Notes: a model not told the origin generated them from the letters alone. DNA of 64,000 bases from an uncultured Clostridia bacterium (GCA_934486735.1 CAKSQL010000009.1:1-64000), one strand, 5' to 3'. Counted from the first letter of the stretch, positions 1 to 9,510 are shown. Numbers and translations: made by a program.

Positions 1-138
1 AAAACAGTGAAATCGGTGATTTTATTCAGACTGTAAGTCTGAAAGAAAATCGTTCAGATTGCCGTTTGAAAAAGCGACGACGTACGAGGGTACTTCAAGC
101 TTTTGAAAACGGTGATATGGGCGATTTTATTCAGACTT
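1..138. repeat. imperfect direct repeat downstream of the cysteine desulfurase
   Basis: Bases 3-31 and 109-138 are about 28-bp near copies sharing the core GGTGAT/GGCGAT followed by TTTATTCAGACT, about 106 bp apart. The plus frame through both copies is open and gives a repeated peptide ending in GDFIQT, with a very basic stretch (KKRRRTR) between. No start signal or recognised protein supports a gene, so an intergenic repeat is the more cautious reading. It lies just downstream of the minus-strand desulfurase gene. Confidence 0.5.
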
Positions 139-151
139 TAACCCCCAACGC

Positions 152-1285
152 TTATCTCCTTGTGTACTTCCGCATCTCCGTCACCGACTCCGCAATTGCA
201 TTTGCGGCGGTTTCGATTTCATCGTCCGAAAGAACGTACGAAAAACTCATTCTCACCGCGCCGTCTATTTGTTTTTTTCCGCAGCCCATCGCGGTAAGGA
301 CATGACTCGGCATAGGCTTGTTTGACGAGCATGCCGAACCGGTCGAAACATAAATGCCTTTCGCTTCGAGCATATGTAAAAGCACCTCCGCTTTTATTCC
401 ATCAAAGGACGCATTCAAAACATATCCGGTCTGATGCTCGTCCGAACCGTTAAAGCTTACTCTGTCCAGTCTTTCAGCTATCATATTTTTAAATTTCATG
501 CGACATTCAAGCATTTTCCCGTTATCGGTATCGGTTTCCTCCGCCGCAGCGCCGAACGCCGCTATCCCCGGCACATTCTCCGTCCCTGAGCGGAGTCCCT
601 TTTGCTGACCTCCTCCGAACGCAATCGGAGTTATGCGCTCCGTCGCGGTATATAGTGCGCCGCTGCCCTTTATGCCATGAATTTTGTGCGAACTTAACGA
701 CATCATATCAATGCCCCAATGCTCCGGCTTTAAATCTATCTTTCCGAATGCCTGCACCGCATCGACATGCAGGACGGCATTGGGCGCTTTTTTCTTCATA
801 ATCGGCTTTATTTTGTCGATCGGCATAATCGTTCCAACCTCGTTGTTCGCTGCCATTACGCTGACAAGCAGAGTGTCCTCGGAAAGCAAAGCCTCAAGCT
901 CATCGAGACTTATTCTGCCGAGCCTGTCCACTCCGAGATAATCTGCCGAAAAGCCCTCGTTTTTCAATTGCTCAAACGGAGCAAGTATCGACGGATGCTC
1001 CACGCGCGTTGTTATGATATGCTTTGCACGTTTTGCATTTGCGCGGCAATATCCCAAAATCGCCAAATTGTTCGATTCCGTTCCGCCCGATGTGAAATAT
1101 ATATTTTTTGCGTTCACGCCAAGCTTTGCCCCTATTTTTTCTCTTGCCGCCGTAACCGTTTTTTCCGCATCCAGTCCCAGACCATGCAGGCTTGACGGAT
1201 TCCCGAAATCCCCGCAAGCCTTTAAAAATGCATTTATTGCCGCCTCCGACGGCTTTGTTGTTGCCGCATTATCAAGATATATCAT
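152..1285 (-). CDS. nifS: cysteine desulfurase, NifS/IscS family
   Basis: A 377-residue PLP-dependent class-V aminotransferase-fold enzyme that takes sulfur from L-cysteine as a persulfide for Fe-S clusters or tRNA thiolation. Visible hallmarks are the N-terminal YLDNAATTKP, the Schiff-base lysine in SSHKIHG near residue 200 and the catalytic cysteine in STGSACSS near residue 320. The long gap and S-G-SACSS loop fit the NifS-like group that often precedes thiI. The ATG is preceded by AGAGG at good spacing. It is the last gene of the minus-strand housekeeping series, 11 bp after thiN. The acceptor protein cannot be told from sequence. Confidence 0.93.
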   Translation of the reverse strand: MIYLDNAATTKPSEAAINAFLKACGDFGNPSSLHGLGLDAEKTVTAAREKIGAKLGVNAKNIYFTSGGTESNNLAILGYCRANAKRAKHIITTRVEHPSILAPFEQLKNEGFSADYLGVDRLGRISLDELEALLSEDTLLVSVMAANNEVGTIMPIDKIKPIMKKKAPNAVLHVDAVQAFGKIDLKPEHWGIDMMSLSSHKIHGIKGSGALYTATERITPIAFGGGQQKGLRSGTENVPGIAAFGAAAEETDTDNGKMLECRMKFKNMIAERLDRVSFNGSDEHQTGYVLNASFDGIKAEVLLHMLEAKGIYVSTGSACSSNKPMPSHVLTAMGCGKKQIDGAVRMSFSYVLSDDEIETAANAIAESVTEMRKYTRR

Positions 1286-1296
1286 TAACTTATCCT

Positions 1297-1908
1297 CTAA
1301 TCTGTACTTTTAATTATAAGACCGCTCCCCGACCTTATTGACACCCGGCATATATCCGCCGTCATAACATTGCTGACTCCCAGACTTGTCCCGAAGCTGA
1401 TTGTCCCGTCCGAAAGCGCATACTCCAGATTCTCGGTTGTCACACCCTCAAGATTTCCCCCGAGAGGAATAACCGAAATCAAATCTCCCTTTTTTCCACG
1501 TATGATATTTTCTCTTTTCGCCGCGCGTATTTCATTGAAATCATCTATAATCACTGCGTCAAGCGTATCATAGCGGCACAAAAATGACAGGTTTGCAAGC
1601 GTGTGGTCAATCCGCGTGCCGGTAAATCCGAACAGGTAAAGCTCGTCGTATCCCTTTTTCGCCGCGTAATCCATGATAAGTTCGCTGTCAGTATAATCCT
1701 TATGCGCGGGATAGACATACTTTTCTATATCCGCTCCGCCGCACTCAATCGAATCCATATCGCCAATTAAAATATCCGGAACAATCCCCAAACGAGCCGC
1801 ATAATCATAGCCATGATCGGCGCAGATTATCACATCGCATGCTTTTGCAAGAGCCTTAAGCTTTTCACTGTTTCCCAAAGTTCCTCCGGCAATCAGCAGC
1901 GCTTTCAT
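1297..1908 (-). CDS. thiN: thiamine pyrophosphokinase
   Basis: A 203-residue cytosolic enzyme that transfers pyrophosphate from ATP to thiamine to make thiamine diphosphate. Family signatures are the N-terminal LLIAGG, DHGYDYAARLG and the metal/ATP-binding GDMDSIE, followed by the DYTDSE strand and the GFTGTRIDH segment; length is normal for the bacterial family. Its ATG overlaps the TGA of rpe (ATGA), so the two are probably translationally coupled, as is the rsgA-rpe-thiN order in many Firmicutes. Confidence 0.93.
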   Translation of the reverse strand: MKALLIAGGTLGNSEKLKALAKACDVIICADHGYDYAARLGIVPDILIGDMDSIECGGADIEKYVYPAHKDYTDSELIMDYAAKKGYDELYLFGFTGTRIDHTLANLSFLCRYDTLDAVIIDDFNEIRAAKRENIIRGKKGDLISVIPLGGNLEGVTTENLEYALSDGTISFGTSLGVSNVMTADICRVSIRSGSGLIIKSTD

Positions 1909-2552
1909 CTAACTTCACCGCACTCTTTCAAAAGCTTTTGAACCGAGCCTTCTATATCATTGCCGAACACTGCCGAGCCTGCAACAAGCACGTCCGCGCC
2001 CAGCTCATTCACCCTTTTTATATTTTTCATATTGATTCCGCCGTCAACCTGAATATGAAAATCTTTTCCCATTTTTCTTCTTAAATATTCAATCTTCCCG
2101 TCGACATCGGATATGTAACTCTGTCCGCCATGTCCCGGATGCACGCTCATCACAAGCGCCATATCGATTTTGCCGAGATACGGCTCTATCGCATCGGTTG
2201 GAGTTTCGGGATTTATCGCAACTCCTGCCTTAAGACCGGCTTTATGTATCATCTCGATACACTCGTCCGCTTTTTTTGTCGCCTCGGCGTGAATCGTTAT
2301 CCCGTCCGCGCCTGCTTTTATGAAATCTTCTATATATCTTTCCGGATCGACTATCATAAGATGCACGTCAAAAAACTGCTTTGAATATCCCCTAACCGAT
2401 TTCATAACCGGCGCGCCGAAGCTTATATTCGGCACAAATATTCCGTCCATCACATCTATGTGCAGCCACTCTGCACCTGCCGTCTCCGTTCTTTTTATCT
2501 GTTCTCCAAGGATTGCAAAATCCGCCGATAATATCGATGGCGCCAAAATCAT
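1905..2552 (-). CDS. rpe: ribulose-phosphate 3-epimerase
   Basis: A 215-residue TIM-barrel enzyme that interconverts D-ribulose 5-phosphate and D-xylulose 5-phosphate in the pentose phosphate pathway. Motifs in order: PSILSADF, HIDVMDG, DVHLMI, SVHPGHGGQ and QVDGGI, with the metal-binding His and Asp residues in place. The start is preceded by AGGAAAGG with about 12 bases to the ATG. It lies between rsgA (35 bp upstream) and thiN (4-bp overlap), the usual Firmicutes order. Confidence 0.95.
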   Translation of the reverse strand: MILAPSILSADFAILGEQIKRTETAGAEWLHIDVMDGIFVPNISFGAPVMKSVRGYSKQFFDVHLMIVDPERYIEDFIKAGADGITIHAEATKKADECIEMIHKAGLKAGVAINPETPTDAIEPYLGKIDMALVMSVHPGHGGQSYISDVDGKIEYLRRKMGKDFHIQVDGGINMKNIKRVNELGADVLVAGSAVFGNDIEGSVQKLLKECGEVR

Positions 2553-2587
2553 TTTATAACCATTCCTTTCCTATATCAAAATGAGAC

Positions 2588-3430
2588 TTATTCCCATTCC
2601 TTAACCTGTTTCAATATCGAGTATATTTCAGAATAACTCTTATATCTCGATTCGGCAATTTTGCCCTCCGCAAGCTTTTCCTTAACCGCGCAATCCGGCT
2701 CGTTTATATGGCTGCACCCTTTAAATCGGCAGCCGGTGTCGGTTTCAAATTCCGGGAAATACGCTGCAAGTTCCTCTGCTTTTATGCCCGTGACCTCAAG
2801 CGTACTGAAGCCGGGAGTATCCAAAACAAATCCGCCGCCGTCAAGCTCCAAAAGCTCCACATGCCGCGTGGTGTGCCGACCTCTCTGAAGCTTTTCACTC
2901 ACCGCTCCGGTCTGCATATTTCCGCCGGTCAGAATATTCAATATACTCGACTTTCCCACTCCGGAAAGTCCCGAAAACGCGGTCGTTTTTCCTCTCAGAT
3001 ACGGGAGCAGCGCATCGATTCCGCTGTTCTCCTCCGCCGAGACCGCGACCGTCGGATAGCCTGCTGACGAATACACTCCGCAAATTTCCGCACACGCCGC
3101 GAGGTCGGTTTTGTTCACGCATATTATCGGCTTTATCCCTGCTATTTCCGCATTTATAATCATCTTGTCTATCAGTCTGAAATCCGGACTCGGCGATGCT
3201 GCCGCCGCCACAATCACCAAATTGTCCACATTGGCGACAGGCGGTCGAATCAGAAAGTTTTTCCTTTCCTTTATCTTGGTAATGCTTTCATTTTCGACCG
3301 TAACGCAGTCGCCTATCATCGGCTTTATGTTTTTCTTTCGGAAAAGACCGCGGGCGCGGCACTCCGCAATTCCGCTTTCGCACCTCACACTGTAGAGTCC
3401 GCCCACACCCTTTATTATAATTCCTGTCAA
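2588..3430 (-). CDS. rsgA: ribosome small subunit-dependent GTPase A
   Basis: A 280-residue circularly permuted GTPase that helps late maturation of the 30S subunit. It has an N-terminal OB-fold, then the G4 motif VNKTDL before the P-loop GLSGVGKSS (the permuted order) and DTPGFS, and ends with the zinc motif C-x4-C-x-H-x5-C (CRFKGCSHINEPDC). The start is a TTG codon at 3430, ten bases after GGAGG; no ATG fits better. It lies directly downstream of the prkC/prpC pair, as in Bacillus. Confidence 0.94.
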   Translation of the reverse strand: MTGIIIKGVGGLYSVRCESGIAECRARGLFRKKNIKPMIGDCVTVENESITKIKERKNFLIRPPVANVDNLVIVAAAASPSPDFRLIDKMIINAEIAGIKPIICVNKTDLAACAEICGVYSSAGYPTVAVSAEENSGIDALLPYLRGKTTAFSGLSGVGKSSILNILTGGNMQTGAVSEKLQRGRHTTRHVELLELDGGGFVLDTPGFSTLEVTGIKAEELAAYFPEFETDTGCRFKGCSHINEPDCAVKEKLAEGKIAESRYKSYSEIYSILKQVKEWE

Positions 3431-3451
3431 GATATCAATTCCTCCGCGTTT

Positions 3452-5401
3452 TTAAAACTCAACCACTTTTGTTGTTGACAGCACTCCGTCAAAATAAACC
3501 TCGACAAGTGCATCATTTTTCGCCGCAACGGTTATATCAACCTCGCCCTCCGAGCATTGATGCTGCTTGTTGTAAATCTCCGTTCCGTTTGCCACAACAC
3601 GCACATTAACCGTTCCCGATTCGGTCTGCGGCAGCTGAATAGTAAGCGTCTTTTTCTGAGTCTGCTGAGTCGGTGCAGGCGTCGGAGCTGTTGTCGGGCT
3701 TGCAGGCTTTTTGGTCGGTTCTGTTGTCTCGGCAGGTTCTTCCTCCGCTTTCCCGGCGCTGACCACAAGATTTACATATCCGTTTTCCGCCGATTCACTG
3801 CCTGCCTTGGGACTCTGCGATATAACCGTTCCCTCCGGCTTATCCGATTCTTCCTTTGTCACCTTGCCGATCTTAAGCTTTGCTGATTTTATGAGCGTCT
3901 CCGCGCCCTCTAAAGTCGTGCCTGTAAGCTTTGGCACAGGCACCATATTCGCCTCATCGCTCGCATCGGTGGTTTCCTCCGGTGCACCGGTCGAAACATG
4001 CAGAATAACCACATAATTCTCTGTCACCTTTGTGCCGCTTTTCGGAGTCTGGCGTATTACCTCGCCCTCATCATAATCCGAGCTGCTTTCTTCTATCTTC
4101 CTATACTTTAGCTTTGCAACCCTCAGCGCTTCGGTCGCCTTTGTGTAGTCCAGTCCGACCACGCTCGGAACCTCTATATCACCTGCGCCGTTGCCCGAGC
4201 TGACAGTAATCTTTATCTTCTTGCTTTTTACATATGTGTTTGCGCCCGGGGTCTGCTTCATTATCTTGCCTTCCTCGTATTCCTCCGAGACTGCATATGT
4301 TATCTTGTCCTCGTCTATCTTAAAGCCTGCCTCCTCCGCAAGCGGAATTGCCTCTTCAAGAGTCTTGTCCATCAAATTGGGAACAAGCATTTCCTTTCTT
4401 CCGCCCGAGAAGAACAAATAGCTTGCCACGCCGAGAACCACTGCCAATATCACTGCTGTCAAAACAACATTTTTATTGATTCCGCCTTTTGACTGCTGCT
4501 TTTTCTTTTTCATATCCGTCGCTTCGCGCACTCCTCTCTTCACAGGCTTTACCTGCCGCGCTCCGTCATCTAAGGCCTCGCGCAGGTCAAAAGCCATATC
4601 TGCCGCGCTCTGATATCTTATATATTGCTCCTTTGCAATTGCTTTCATGACAATTTCGGCAACCGCATCAGGAATATCCGGGACAATATTTCTCACATCC
4701 TCCGGATCATTCTCCAGCTTCATCAGCGCAACCGAAACAGGATTCTCGCCATTGAAAGGCACTTTGCCGGTCAGCATTTCATAAAGCACAACGCCCAGGG
4801 AATAGACATCCGAGCCGGCGTCTACATAGCCGCCCCTTGCCTGCTCCGGAGATATGTAATGCACCGAGCCGAAAACAGGGTTATTCCCCGATGCCACAAC
4901 CGTGTCCGAGCCTGTTGTGCGCGCGATTCCGAAATCCGCAACCTTCAAGGTATGGTCTTTTGTGAGCAGAATATTGTGCGGCTTTATATCGCGGTGAATA
5001 ATCCCATGCTCATGCGCACATTCGAGCGCCATCGCAATCTGATATGCAAACTCGCACGCCTCTCTCCAATCAAGCCGATACTTGCGATTTATATACTCTT
5101 TCAAAGTCACGCCGTCGATATATTCCATAACAATGTAATTGAGCCCGTTCTCCGTCTCGCCGACGTCGTAAACCGACACAATATTGTGGTGCGAAAGACT
5201 TGCCGCCGCTCTCGATTCGGTGCTGAATCTTTTCACAACCTCCATATCGTTTTTAAGCGATTCTTTCAAGACCTTAATCGCCACATATCTGTTCAAGAGA
5301 CGGCATCTTGCTTTATACACCGTTGCCATACCGCCGCTTCCTATCACTTCCAAAATTTCGTATCTTCCGCCGAGCACTTGTCCAATCAAATTATATTCCA
5401 T
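3452..5401 (-). CDS. prkC: Ser/Thr protein kinase with PASTA domains (PrkC/Stk type)
   Basis: A 649-residue membrane kinase that senses muropeptides or cell-wall state. Residues 1-270 form a Hanks-type kinase: glycine loop GSGGMATVYKA, AIKVLK lysine, catalytic HRDIKPHN and DFGIAR. A juxtamembrane basic linker is followed by one transmembrane helix near 310-333. Three extracellular PASTA repeats follow, each with the pattern VP-L/V-x-G...P-x-A/G-x-x-V, then a Pro/Thr-rich linker and a C-terminal beta domain rare in the family. It sits next to its antagonist phosphatase (39 bp upstream), the standard pair in Gram-positives. The start follows AGAAAGG with a rather long spacer. Confidence 0.94.
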   Translation of the reverse strand: MEYNLIGQVLGGRYEILEVIGSGGMATVYKARCRLLNRYVAIKVLKESLKNDMEVVKRFSTESRAAASLSHHNIVSVYDVGETENGLNYIVMEYIDGVTLKEYINRKYRLDWREACEFAYQIAMALECAHEHGIIHRDIKPHNILLTKDHTLKVADFGIARTTGSDTVVASGNNPVFGSVHYISPEQARGGYVDAGSDVYSLGVVLYEMLTGKVPFNGENPVSVALMKLENDPEDVRNIVPDIPDAVAEIVMKAIAKEQYIRYQSAADMAFDLREALDDGARQVKPVKRGVREATDMKKKKQQSKGGINKNVVLTAVILAVVLGVASYLFFSGGRKEMLVPNLMDKTLEEAIPLAEEAGFKIDEDKITYAVSEEYEEGKIMKQTPGANTYVKSKKIKITVSSGNGAGDIEVPSVVGLDYTKATEALRVAKLKYRKIEESSSDYDEGEVIRQTPKSGTKVTENYVVILHVSTGAPEETTDASDEANMVPVPKLTGTTLEGAETLIKSAKLKIGKVTKEESDKPEGTVISQSPKAGSESAENGYVNLVVSAGKAEEEPAETTEPTKKPASPTTAPTPAPTQQTQKKTLTIQLPQTESGTVNVRVVANGTEIYNKQHQCSEGEVDITVAAKNDALVEVYFDGVLSTTKVVEF

Positions 5402-5440
5402 ACTGATTTACACAGCCTTTCTCTATCTAATAAAGGGATA

Positions 5441-6166
5441 TTATTTCCCGAACACTACCACAGTTATATTGTCAAGTCCGCCTTTTTTGTTTGCCAGCCG
5501 CACAAGCGCCTCCGCGCCCTGCTGCAAATTCTCGTTTTCTCCGATTATTTCCGAAATCTGCTCATCGCTGAGCATATTTGTGAGACCGTCGCTGCACAAA
5601 AGCACCGTTTCGCCATGATAGTCGGAAATATTTATGTCAACCTTTAAAATATCGTCCGCCCCGACGGCACGCGTTATATAATTCTTTGCCGGATGCCTGT
5701 TTGCAAACTCCTTTGTTATCTCGCCCCTTGACAAAAGCTCCTGAACATAGGAATGGTCCTTGGTTATTTGTCTGATTTCGCCGCCGTCTATCAAATATGC
5801 CCTGCTGTCTCCCACATGCGCCGAAATGATTTTATCACGATAAATTATCGCGAGCGTCGATGTTGTGCCCATTCCGTCAAGCTCACTGTCCGTCTTTGAA
5901 TATTCGTATATCTTGTCATTTGCCTTCAGAAAAGCGCGGCGCACCATCTCGCCGACCTCCATGCAATCCATATCCGGATTGAATGAATTGATTATATACT
6001 CCTTTATAATCTGCGTCGCCATAGCGCTTGCCACTTCTCCGGCATTCTGTCCGCCCATTCCGTCGGCAACCATTCCTCCCAGGAGGTTCTCGTTGCGATA
6101 AACGAAATAGCTATCCTCATTAAGACGTCTCTGCTTTCCGACGTCCGTAACTGCGCCTATTCTCAT
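5441..6166 (-). CDS. prpC: PP2C-type serine/threonine phosphatase
   Basis: A 241-residue metal-dependent phosphatase that reverses phosphorylation by the adjacent PrkC. It has the PP2C motifs in order: VGKQRRLNEDS, VADGMGG (metal-binding Asp), GTTSTLA, VGDSRAY, DHS, SRAVG and LLCSDGLTN, and the C-terminal DNITVVV. It is a soluble cytosolic protein of normal length. It lies 23 bp downstream of rlmN and 39 bp upstream of prkC, probably in one transcript. Confidence 0.94.
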   Translation of the reverse strand: MRIGAVTDVGKQRRLNEDSYFVYRNENLLGGMVADGMGGQNAGEVASAMATQIIKEYIINSFNPDMDCMEVGEMVRRAFLKANDKIYEYSKTDSELDGMGTTSTLAIIYRDKIISAHVGDSRAYLIDGGEIRQITKDHSYVQELLSRGEITKEFANRHPAKNYITRAVGADDILKVDINISDYHGETVLLCSDGLTNMLSDEQISEIIGENENLQQGAEALVRLANKKGGLDNITVVVFGK

Positions 6167-6189
6167 ACAAAGTCACCACCTTATAATTT

Positions 6190-7209
6190 TTATAACACTT
6201 TTTTCCTAAGTTGTCCGCACGACGCGCTTATGTCACTTCCCAGTTCGCGCCTTACGGTAGCGTTCATTCCCAGAGATATCAGCTTATCCCGGAAATGATT
6301 TATTTTTTCAACACTGCCCTTATGATAATTTCTTTCTTCGACATTATTAACCGGTATCAAATTTATATGACATAGCATGCCCCGGAGCAGATTTGCAAGC
6401 TCGTGCGCTTCTTTATCCGAATCGTTCACTCCGGAGATAAGAGCGTACTCAAAGCTTATTCTCCTGCCCGTCTTTTTTATATACTCCCTGCATGCCTTTA
6501 TCAGGGTTTCAACCGGATATTTTTTATTGACCGGCATGATTGTATTTCGTATTTCATTGTTCGGTGCATGGAGCGAGACCGAAAGCGTAATCGGCAGATT
6601 TTCCTCCGCAAGCATGTTGATTCGGTCAACCAGTCCGCAGGTCGAAAGCGAAATGTGCCGATAGCCTATGCAAATTCCGTCCGGATGATTCACATTGTGC
6701 AGGAATTTCAGCACGTTATCGTAGTTATCGAGCGGCTCGCCTATTCCCATCATGACGATATTGCTTATTCTTTCGCCGACATCCTTTTCGGCAAAAATCA
6801 CCTGATTTAGAATTTCGCCCGGCGTGAGACTTCTGTAAAGTCCGCCTATCGTAGATGCGCAAAAGCCGCAGCCCATGCGGCAGCCGACCTGGGACGATAT
6901 GCATATTGTCAGTCCATGCTTATATTTCATCACAACGCTTTCAATGCAGTTGCCGTCCTCCAGTTCGAACAGATACTTAACCGTCCCGTCTATCTTCGAA
7001 ACATATTTTTCTCTTATCTTCAGCTTTGACACAAAACTTACCTGTGAGAGCTTTTCGCGTGTCTTTTTCGATAAATCGGTCATTTCGTCAAAGCTTTGCA
7101 CACCGCGGTGAAGCCATTTAAATATCTGCTTTGCGCGGAATTTAGGCTCGCCCGTTTCGATTATAAAGCTTTCAAGCTCATTATATTCAAAATCCTTTAA
7201 ATCTATCAC
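6190..7209 (-). CDS. rlmN: 23S rRNA (adenine2503-C2)/tRNA (adenine37-C2) methyltransferase
   Basis: A 339-residue radical-SAM methyltransferase that modifies A2503 in the peptidyl-transferase centre and A37 of some tRNAs. The radical-SAM cluster motif is CRMGCGFC; other family marks are GMGEPLDN, the SLHAPN strand, and the C-terminal methylated cysteine region RRELGSDISASCGQL. The ATG overlaps the stop of rsmB by 4 bp, so the two RNA-modification genes are coupled. Confidence 0.95.
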   Translation of the reverse strand: MIDLKDFEYNELESFIIETGEPKFRAKQIFKWLHRGVQSFDEMTDLSKKTREKLSQVSFVSKLKIREKYVSKIDGTVKYLFELEDGNCIESVVMKYKHGLTICISSQVGCRMGCGFCASTIGGLYRSLTPGEILNQVIFAEKDVGERISNIVMMGIGEPLDNYDNVLKFLHNVNHPDGICIGYRHISLSTCGLVDRINMLAEENLPITLSVSLHAPNNEIRNTIMPVNKKYPVETLIKACREYIKKTGRRISFEYALISGVNDSDKEAHELANLLRGMLCHINLIPVNNVEERNYHKGSVEKINHFRDKLISLGMNATVRRELGSDISASCGQLRKKVL

Positions 7210-8522
7210 ACTCTCACACCTTTTTTAAGTCTTGCGATAAAGAATCCGTCCGTCCCGTCGACATTCGGATACAGAGTTATGCAGCCGTTCCTGCCCTTTT
7301 TTATATTTTCCGGAAGATATTCGTTTATGTCCGATATCTCAAAATCACTATGTTCCTTTAAAAAGCGTTCCAAAACACCCTCGTTTTCATTTTTTTCCAG
7401 GGTGCATGTGCCGTATACCAGCTCTCCGCCTTTTTTTAAGTATCTCGCTGCATTTTCCAGTATTTTGTATTGAATTTCAAAAAGTTCGTTTTCCGCGCTC
7501 TTCCGCCATTTTATATCCGGCTTGCGCCTTATAATTCCCAAACCCGAGCAGGGAGCGTCAACCAAAATTTTATCTGCCGACTCTTTGTACTCTTTGTCGT
7601 ATTCGGCAGCGTCCCGGCACTCGGCAGATATAATATCCACGCCGAGCCTTTTTGCATTTTCTCTTATCAATGCTATTTTATGCTCATGTATATCAAATGA
7701 AATTATTCTGCCCTTGTTTTCCATTATCTGAGCCAGGTGCGTGGTCTTGCCGCCGGGTGCGGCACACATGTCGATGACAGTTTCGCCCGGCTTTGGGCAT
7801 AGTACATATGCCGCCAGCATAGCCGCCTCATCCTGCACAGTCACAAGCCCATCGGTATATTCGCGGCTTTTCGCGATGTCAAATCCCGGGCAATACAACG
7901 CATACGGAAGATATTTTCCCGATTCCGCATTCGGAATAAGCTTTTTTACTTCCTCCGGTGAGGCTTTCAGCGTGTTCACTCTCAGACATACCCTCGGCGG
8001 CTCGTTCATTGCCGACATAAGTTCACATGCAAAATCCTCGCCAAAAAGCTCGATCCATCGTGATACAAGCCACTCCGGGAATGAGTATTTGACCGCTATC
8101 GCCTCAAGTCTATCCGCAGGCTTTGGCAGATTGCCGCGATTTCTGTCCACATTCCGCAAAATCCCGTTTACAAATCCCGCACTCGATGCATGCCCGTAAC
8201 GTCTTGCAAGCCGCACGCTCTCGTTCACAGCTGCCGATGCCGGGATTTTGTCCATATAAAGCAGCTGATAAATCCCGAGTTTTAATATTATCAATATATA
8301 TTTTGAAATTTTTTTCAGCTTTATTTTCGAAAATGAGGATATTATATACTCAAGTTCTTTTTTTCTCTGAGCCGCACCGTAAACAAGCGCAGAGACAAAT
8401 GCCTTGTCTCTTGTGTCCAAGTCCGATGCCGCAAGCTGTTCTTTGAGTGCGAGGTTGGAATACGCATCCTCATATTCTATTTTGTAAAGCGTTTTTACCG
8501 CTGCTTCACGCGCGTTCGCCAA
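7206..8522 (-). CDS. rsmB: 16S rRNA (cytosine967-C5) methyltransferase
   Basis: A 438-residue SAM-dependent enzyme that methylates C967 of 16S rRNA. Residues 1-140 are a NusB-like RNA-binding domain; the methyltransferase domain has the SAM loop CAAPGGKTTHLA, DAPCSGLG with the first catalytic cysteine, and YGTCTL with the second. Length is normal. It follows the metallopeptidase gene by 2 bp and overlaps rlmN by 4 bp. Confidence 0.94.
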   Translation of the reverse strand: MANAREAAVKTLYKIEYEDAYSNLALKEQLAASDLDTRDKAFVSALVYGAAQRKKELEYIISSFSKIKLKKISKYILIILKLGIYQLLYMDKIPASAAVNESVRLARRYGHASSAGFVNGILRNVDRNRGNLPKPADRLEAIAVKYSFPEWLVSRWIELFGEDFACELMSAMNEPPRVCLRVNTLKASPEEVKKLIPNAESGKYLPYALYCPGFDIAKSREYTDGLVTVQDEAAMLAAYVLCPKPGETVIDMCAAPGGKTTHLAQIMENKGRIISFDIHEHKIALIRENAKRLGVDIISAECRDAAEYDKEYKESADKILVDAPCSGLGIIRRKPDIKWRKSAENELFEIQYKILENAARYLKKGGELVYGTCTLEKNENEGVLERFLKEHSDFEISDINEYLPENIKKGRNGCITLYPNVDGTDGFFIARLKKGVRV

Positions 8523-8524
8523 AA

Positions 8525-9220
8525 TTAATCACGCCTCCTGCTGTTGAAAATCAAAAGAAGTCTCAAAAGCTGCAAAGCCGTTGCAGCCACTCCGGCAACA
8601 TATGTCATTGCCGCCGCTTTAAGCACTTTTCCTGCCTGTTTCACCTCATCGGGCGCAAGCATTCCGGATGAATCCAGTACAACAAGCGCTCTGTGACTTG
8701 CATTAAATTCAACGGGCAAAGTTATAAGCTGAAAGATAAGCACTGCCGAAAAAAGAACTATCCCTGCAAAGGCAAGTCCTTCACGACCCATAATAAGACC
8801 TAAGATAAAAAGCGGCATCGACAGCGATGAGCCGATATTTACAACAGGTACAAATGCATTTCTCAACTTTATCGGAGTATATCCGACAGCATGCTGAACC
8901 GCGTGTCCCGCCTCGTGCGCAGCCACTCCGACCGCCGCAACCGAACTTGAATTGTAGGTTGCATCAGATAAGCGTATAACATTTGCGCGAGGGTCGTAAT
9001 GGTCGGTCAGGTCGCCAGCCACATGCTCTATTCCCACACTGTAGAGTCCGTTTTTGTCAAGAATTTCGCGCGCCGCATCCCTGCCTGTCATTCCGCGCGA
9101 GTTGTGCACACCGCTGTATTTCGAAAATGTGCTTTTCACTCCGAATGACGCAAAAATCGAAAGCATGAATCCGATAATAACAAGTATATAAGTGGGATCG
9201 TAATATATAGGATATATCAT
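8525..9220 (-). CDS. membrane zinc metallopeptidase, YugP family
   Basis: A 231-residue membrane protein of the YugP (DUF/Zn_peptidase_2) family. It has an N-terminal membrane segment, the zinc-binding HEAGH within AAHEAGHAVQH near residue 110, two further hydrophobic helices (about 135-190) and a final helix. The cellular substrate is not known for the family. I place the start at 9220 because GGAG lies six bases upstream; an in-frame ATG at 9232 has no such signal. The leader is one copy of the structured repeat described at 9226-9316, so the repeat supplies the ribosome-binding site. Confidence 0.88.
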   Translation of the reverse strand: MIYPIYYDPTYILVIIGFMLSIFASFGVKSTFSKYSGVHNSRGMTGRDAAREILDKNGLYSVGIEHVAGDLTDHYDPRANVIRLSDATYNSSSVAAVGVAAHEAGHAVQHAVGYTPIKLRNAFVPVVNIGSSLSMPLFILGLIMGREGLAFAGIVLFSAVLIFQLITLPVEFNASHRALVVLDSSGMLAPDEVKQAGKVLKAAAMTYVAGVAATALQLLRLLLIFNSRRRD

Positions 9221-9225
9221 AAAAA

Positions 9226-9316
9226 TCTCCATTCCGCCGCCCTGCGACCGGCATAGTTTATAACAAAAAATCTCTTATCCGCAGGGTAAGGAATGATAGG
9301 AGATTTTTTGCCCATG
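9226..9316 (-). repeat. structured leader repeat, copy 1 (yugP leader)
   Basis: Almost identical to 9511-9602. Read on the minus strand it holds a hairpin (ATCTCCTATC / GATAAGAGAT, followed by a T-run), then TTATAAACTATG and a second pairing option, CCCTGCG with CGCAGGG, that overlaps the first, and ends GGGCGGCGGAATGGAGA directly before the yugP start. The two mutually exclusive stems resemble an attenuator, but this is inference. Diverged copies stand before priA and remA. Confidence 0.7.
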
Positions 9317-9510
9317 TGCATTTCCGAACATAGTGAGGAAAATTTTGCACGGGCAATTATGGAATCCCGCAAAATAAGGCATTGCCGTAATTTTGTAGGA
9401 AAAGGAGAAGCAACCGCACAAACGAAGCTTTTGCACGCATGCAAAAGCAAGTAAAAACGGTTTGCTTTGACGCCTGCCGGAGGCAGACGTGAAAGACGCT
9501 TTCACGTTGT
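9317..9510. other. intergenic spacer with a string of palindromes
   Basis: No gene is supported here. Between the two repeat copies the DNA carries three short foldbacks: 9427-9448 (arms GCTTTTGCA/TGCAAAAGC), 9472-9484 (GCCT/AGGC) and 9487-9507 (ACGTGAAAG/CTTTCACGT). The minus strand from about 9362 to 9306 also carries a GTGCAAAA...TTTTCC / GGAAA...TGCAC hairpin that recurs in front of the XRE gene at 28.4 kb. Open frames exist but have no family resemblance. Confidence 0.5.

Noticed and set aside
4625..5647. 340-codon plus frame opposite prkC/prpC
   Set aside because: Antisense shadow of two conserved genes; long because of their codon use.
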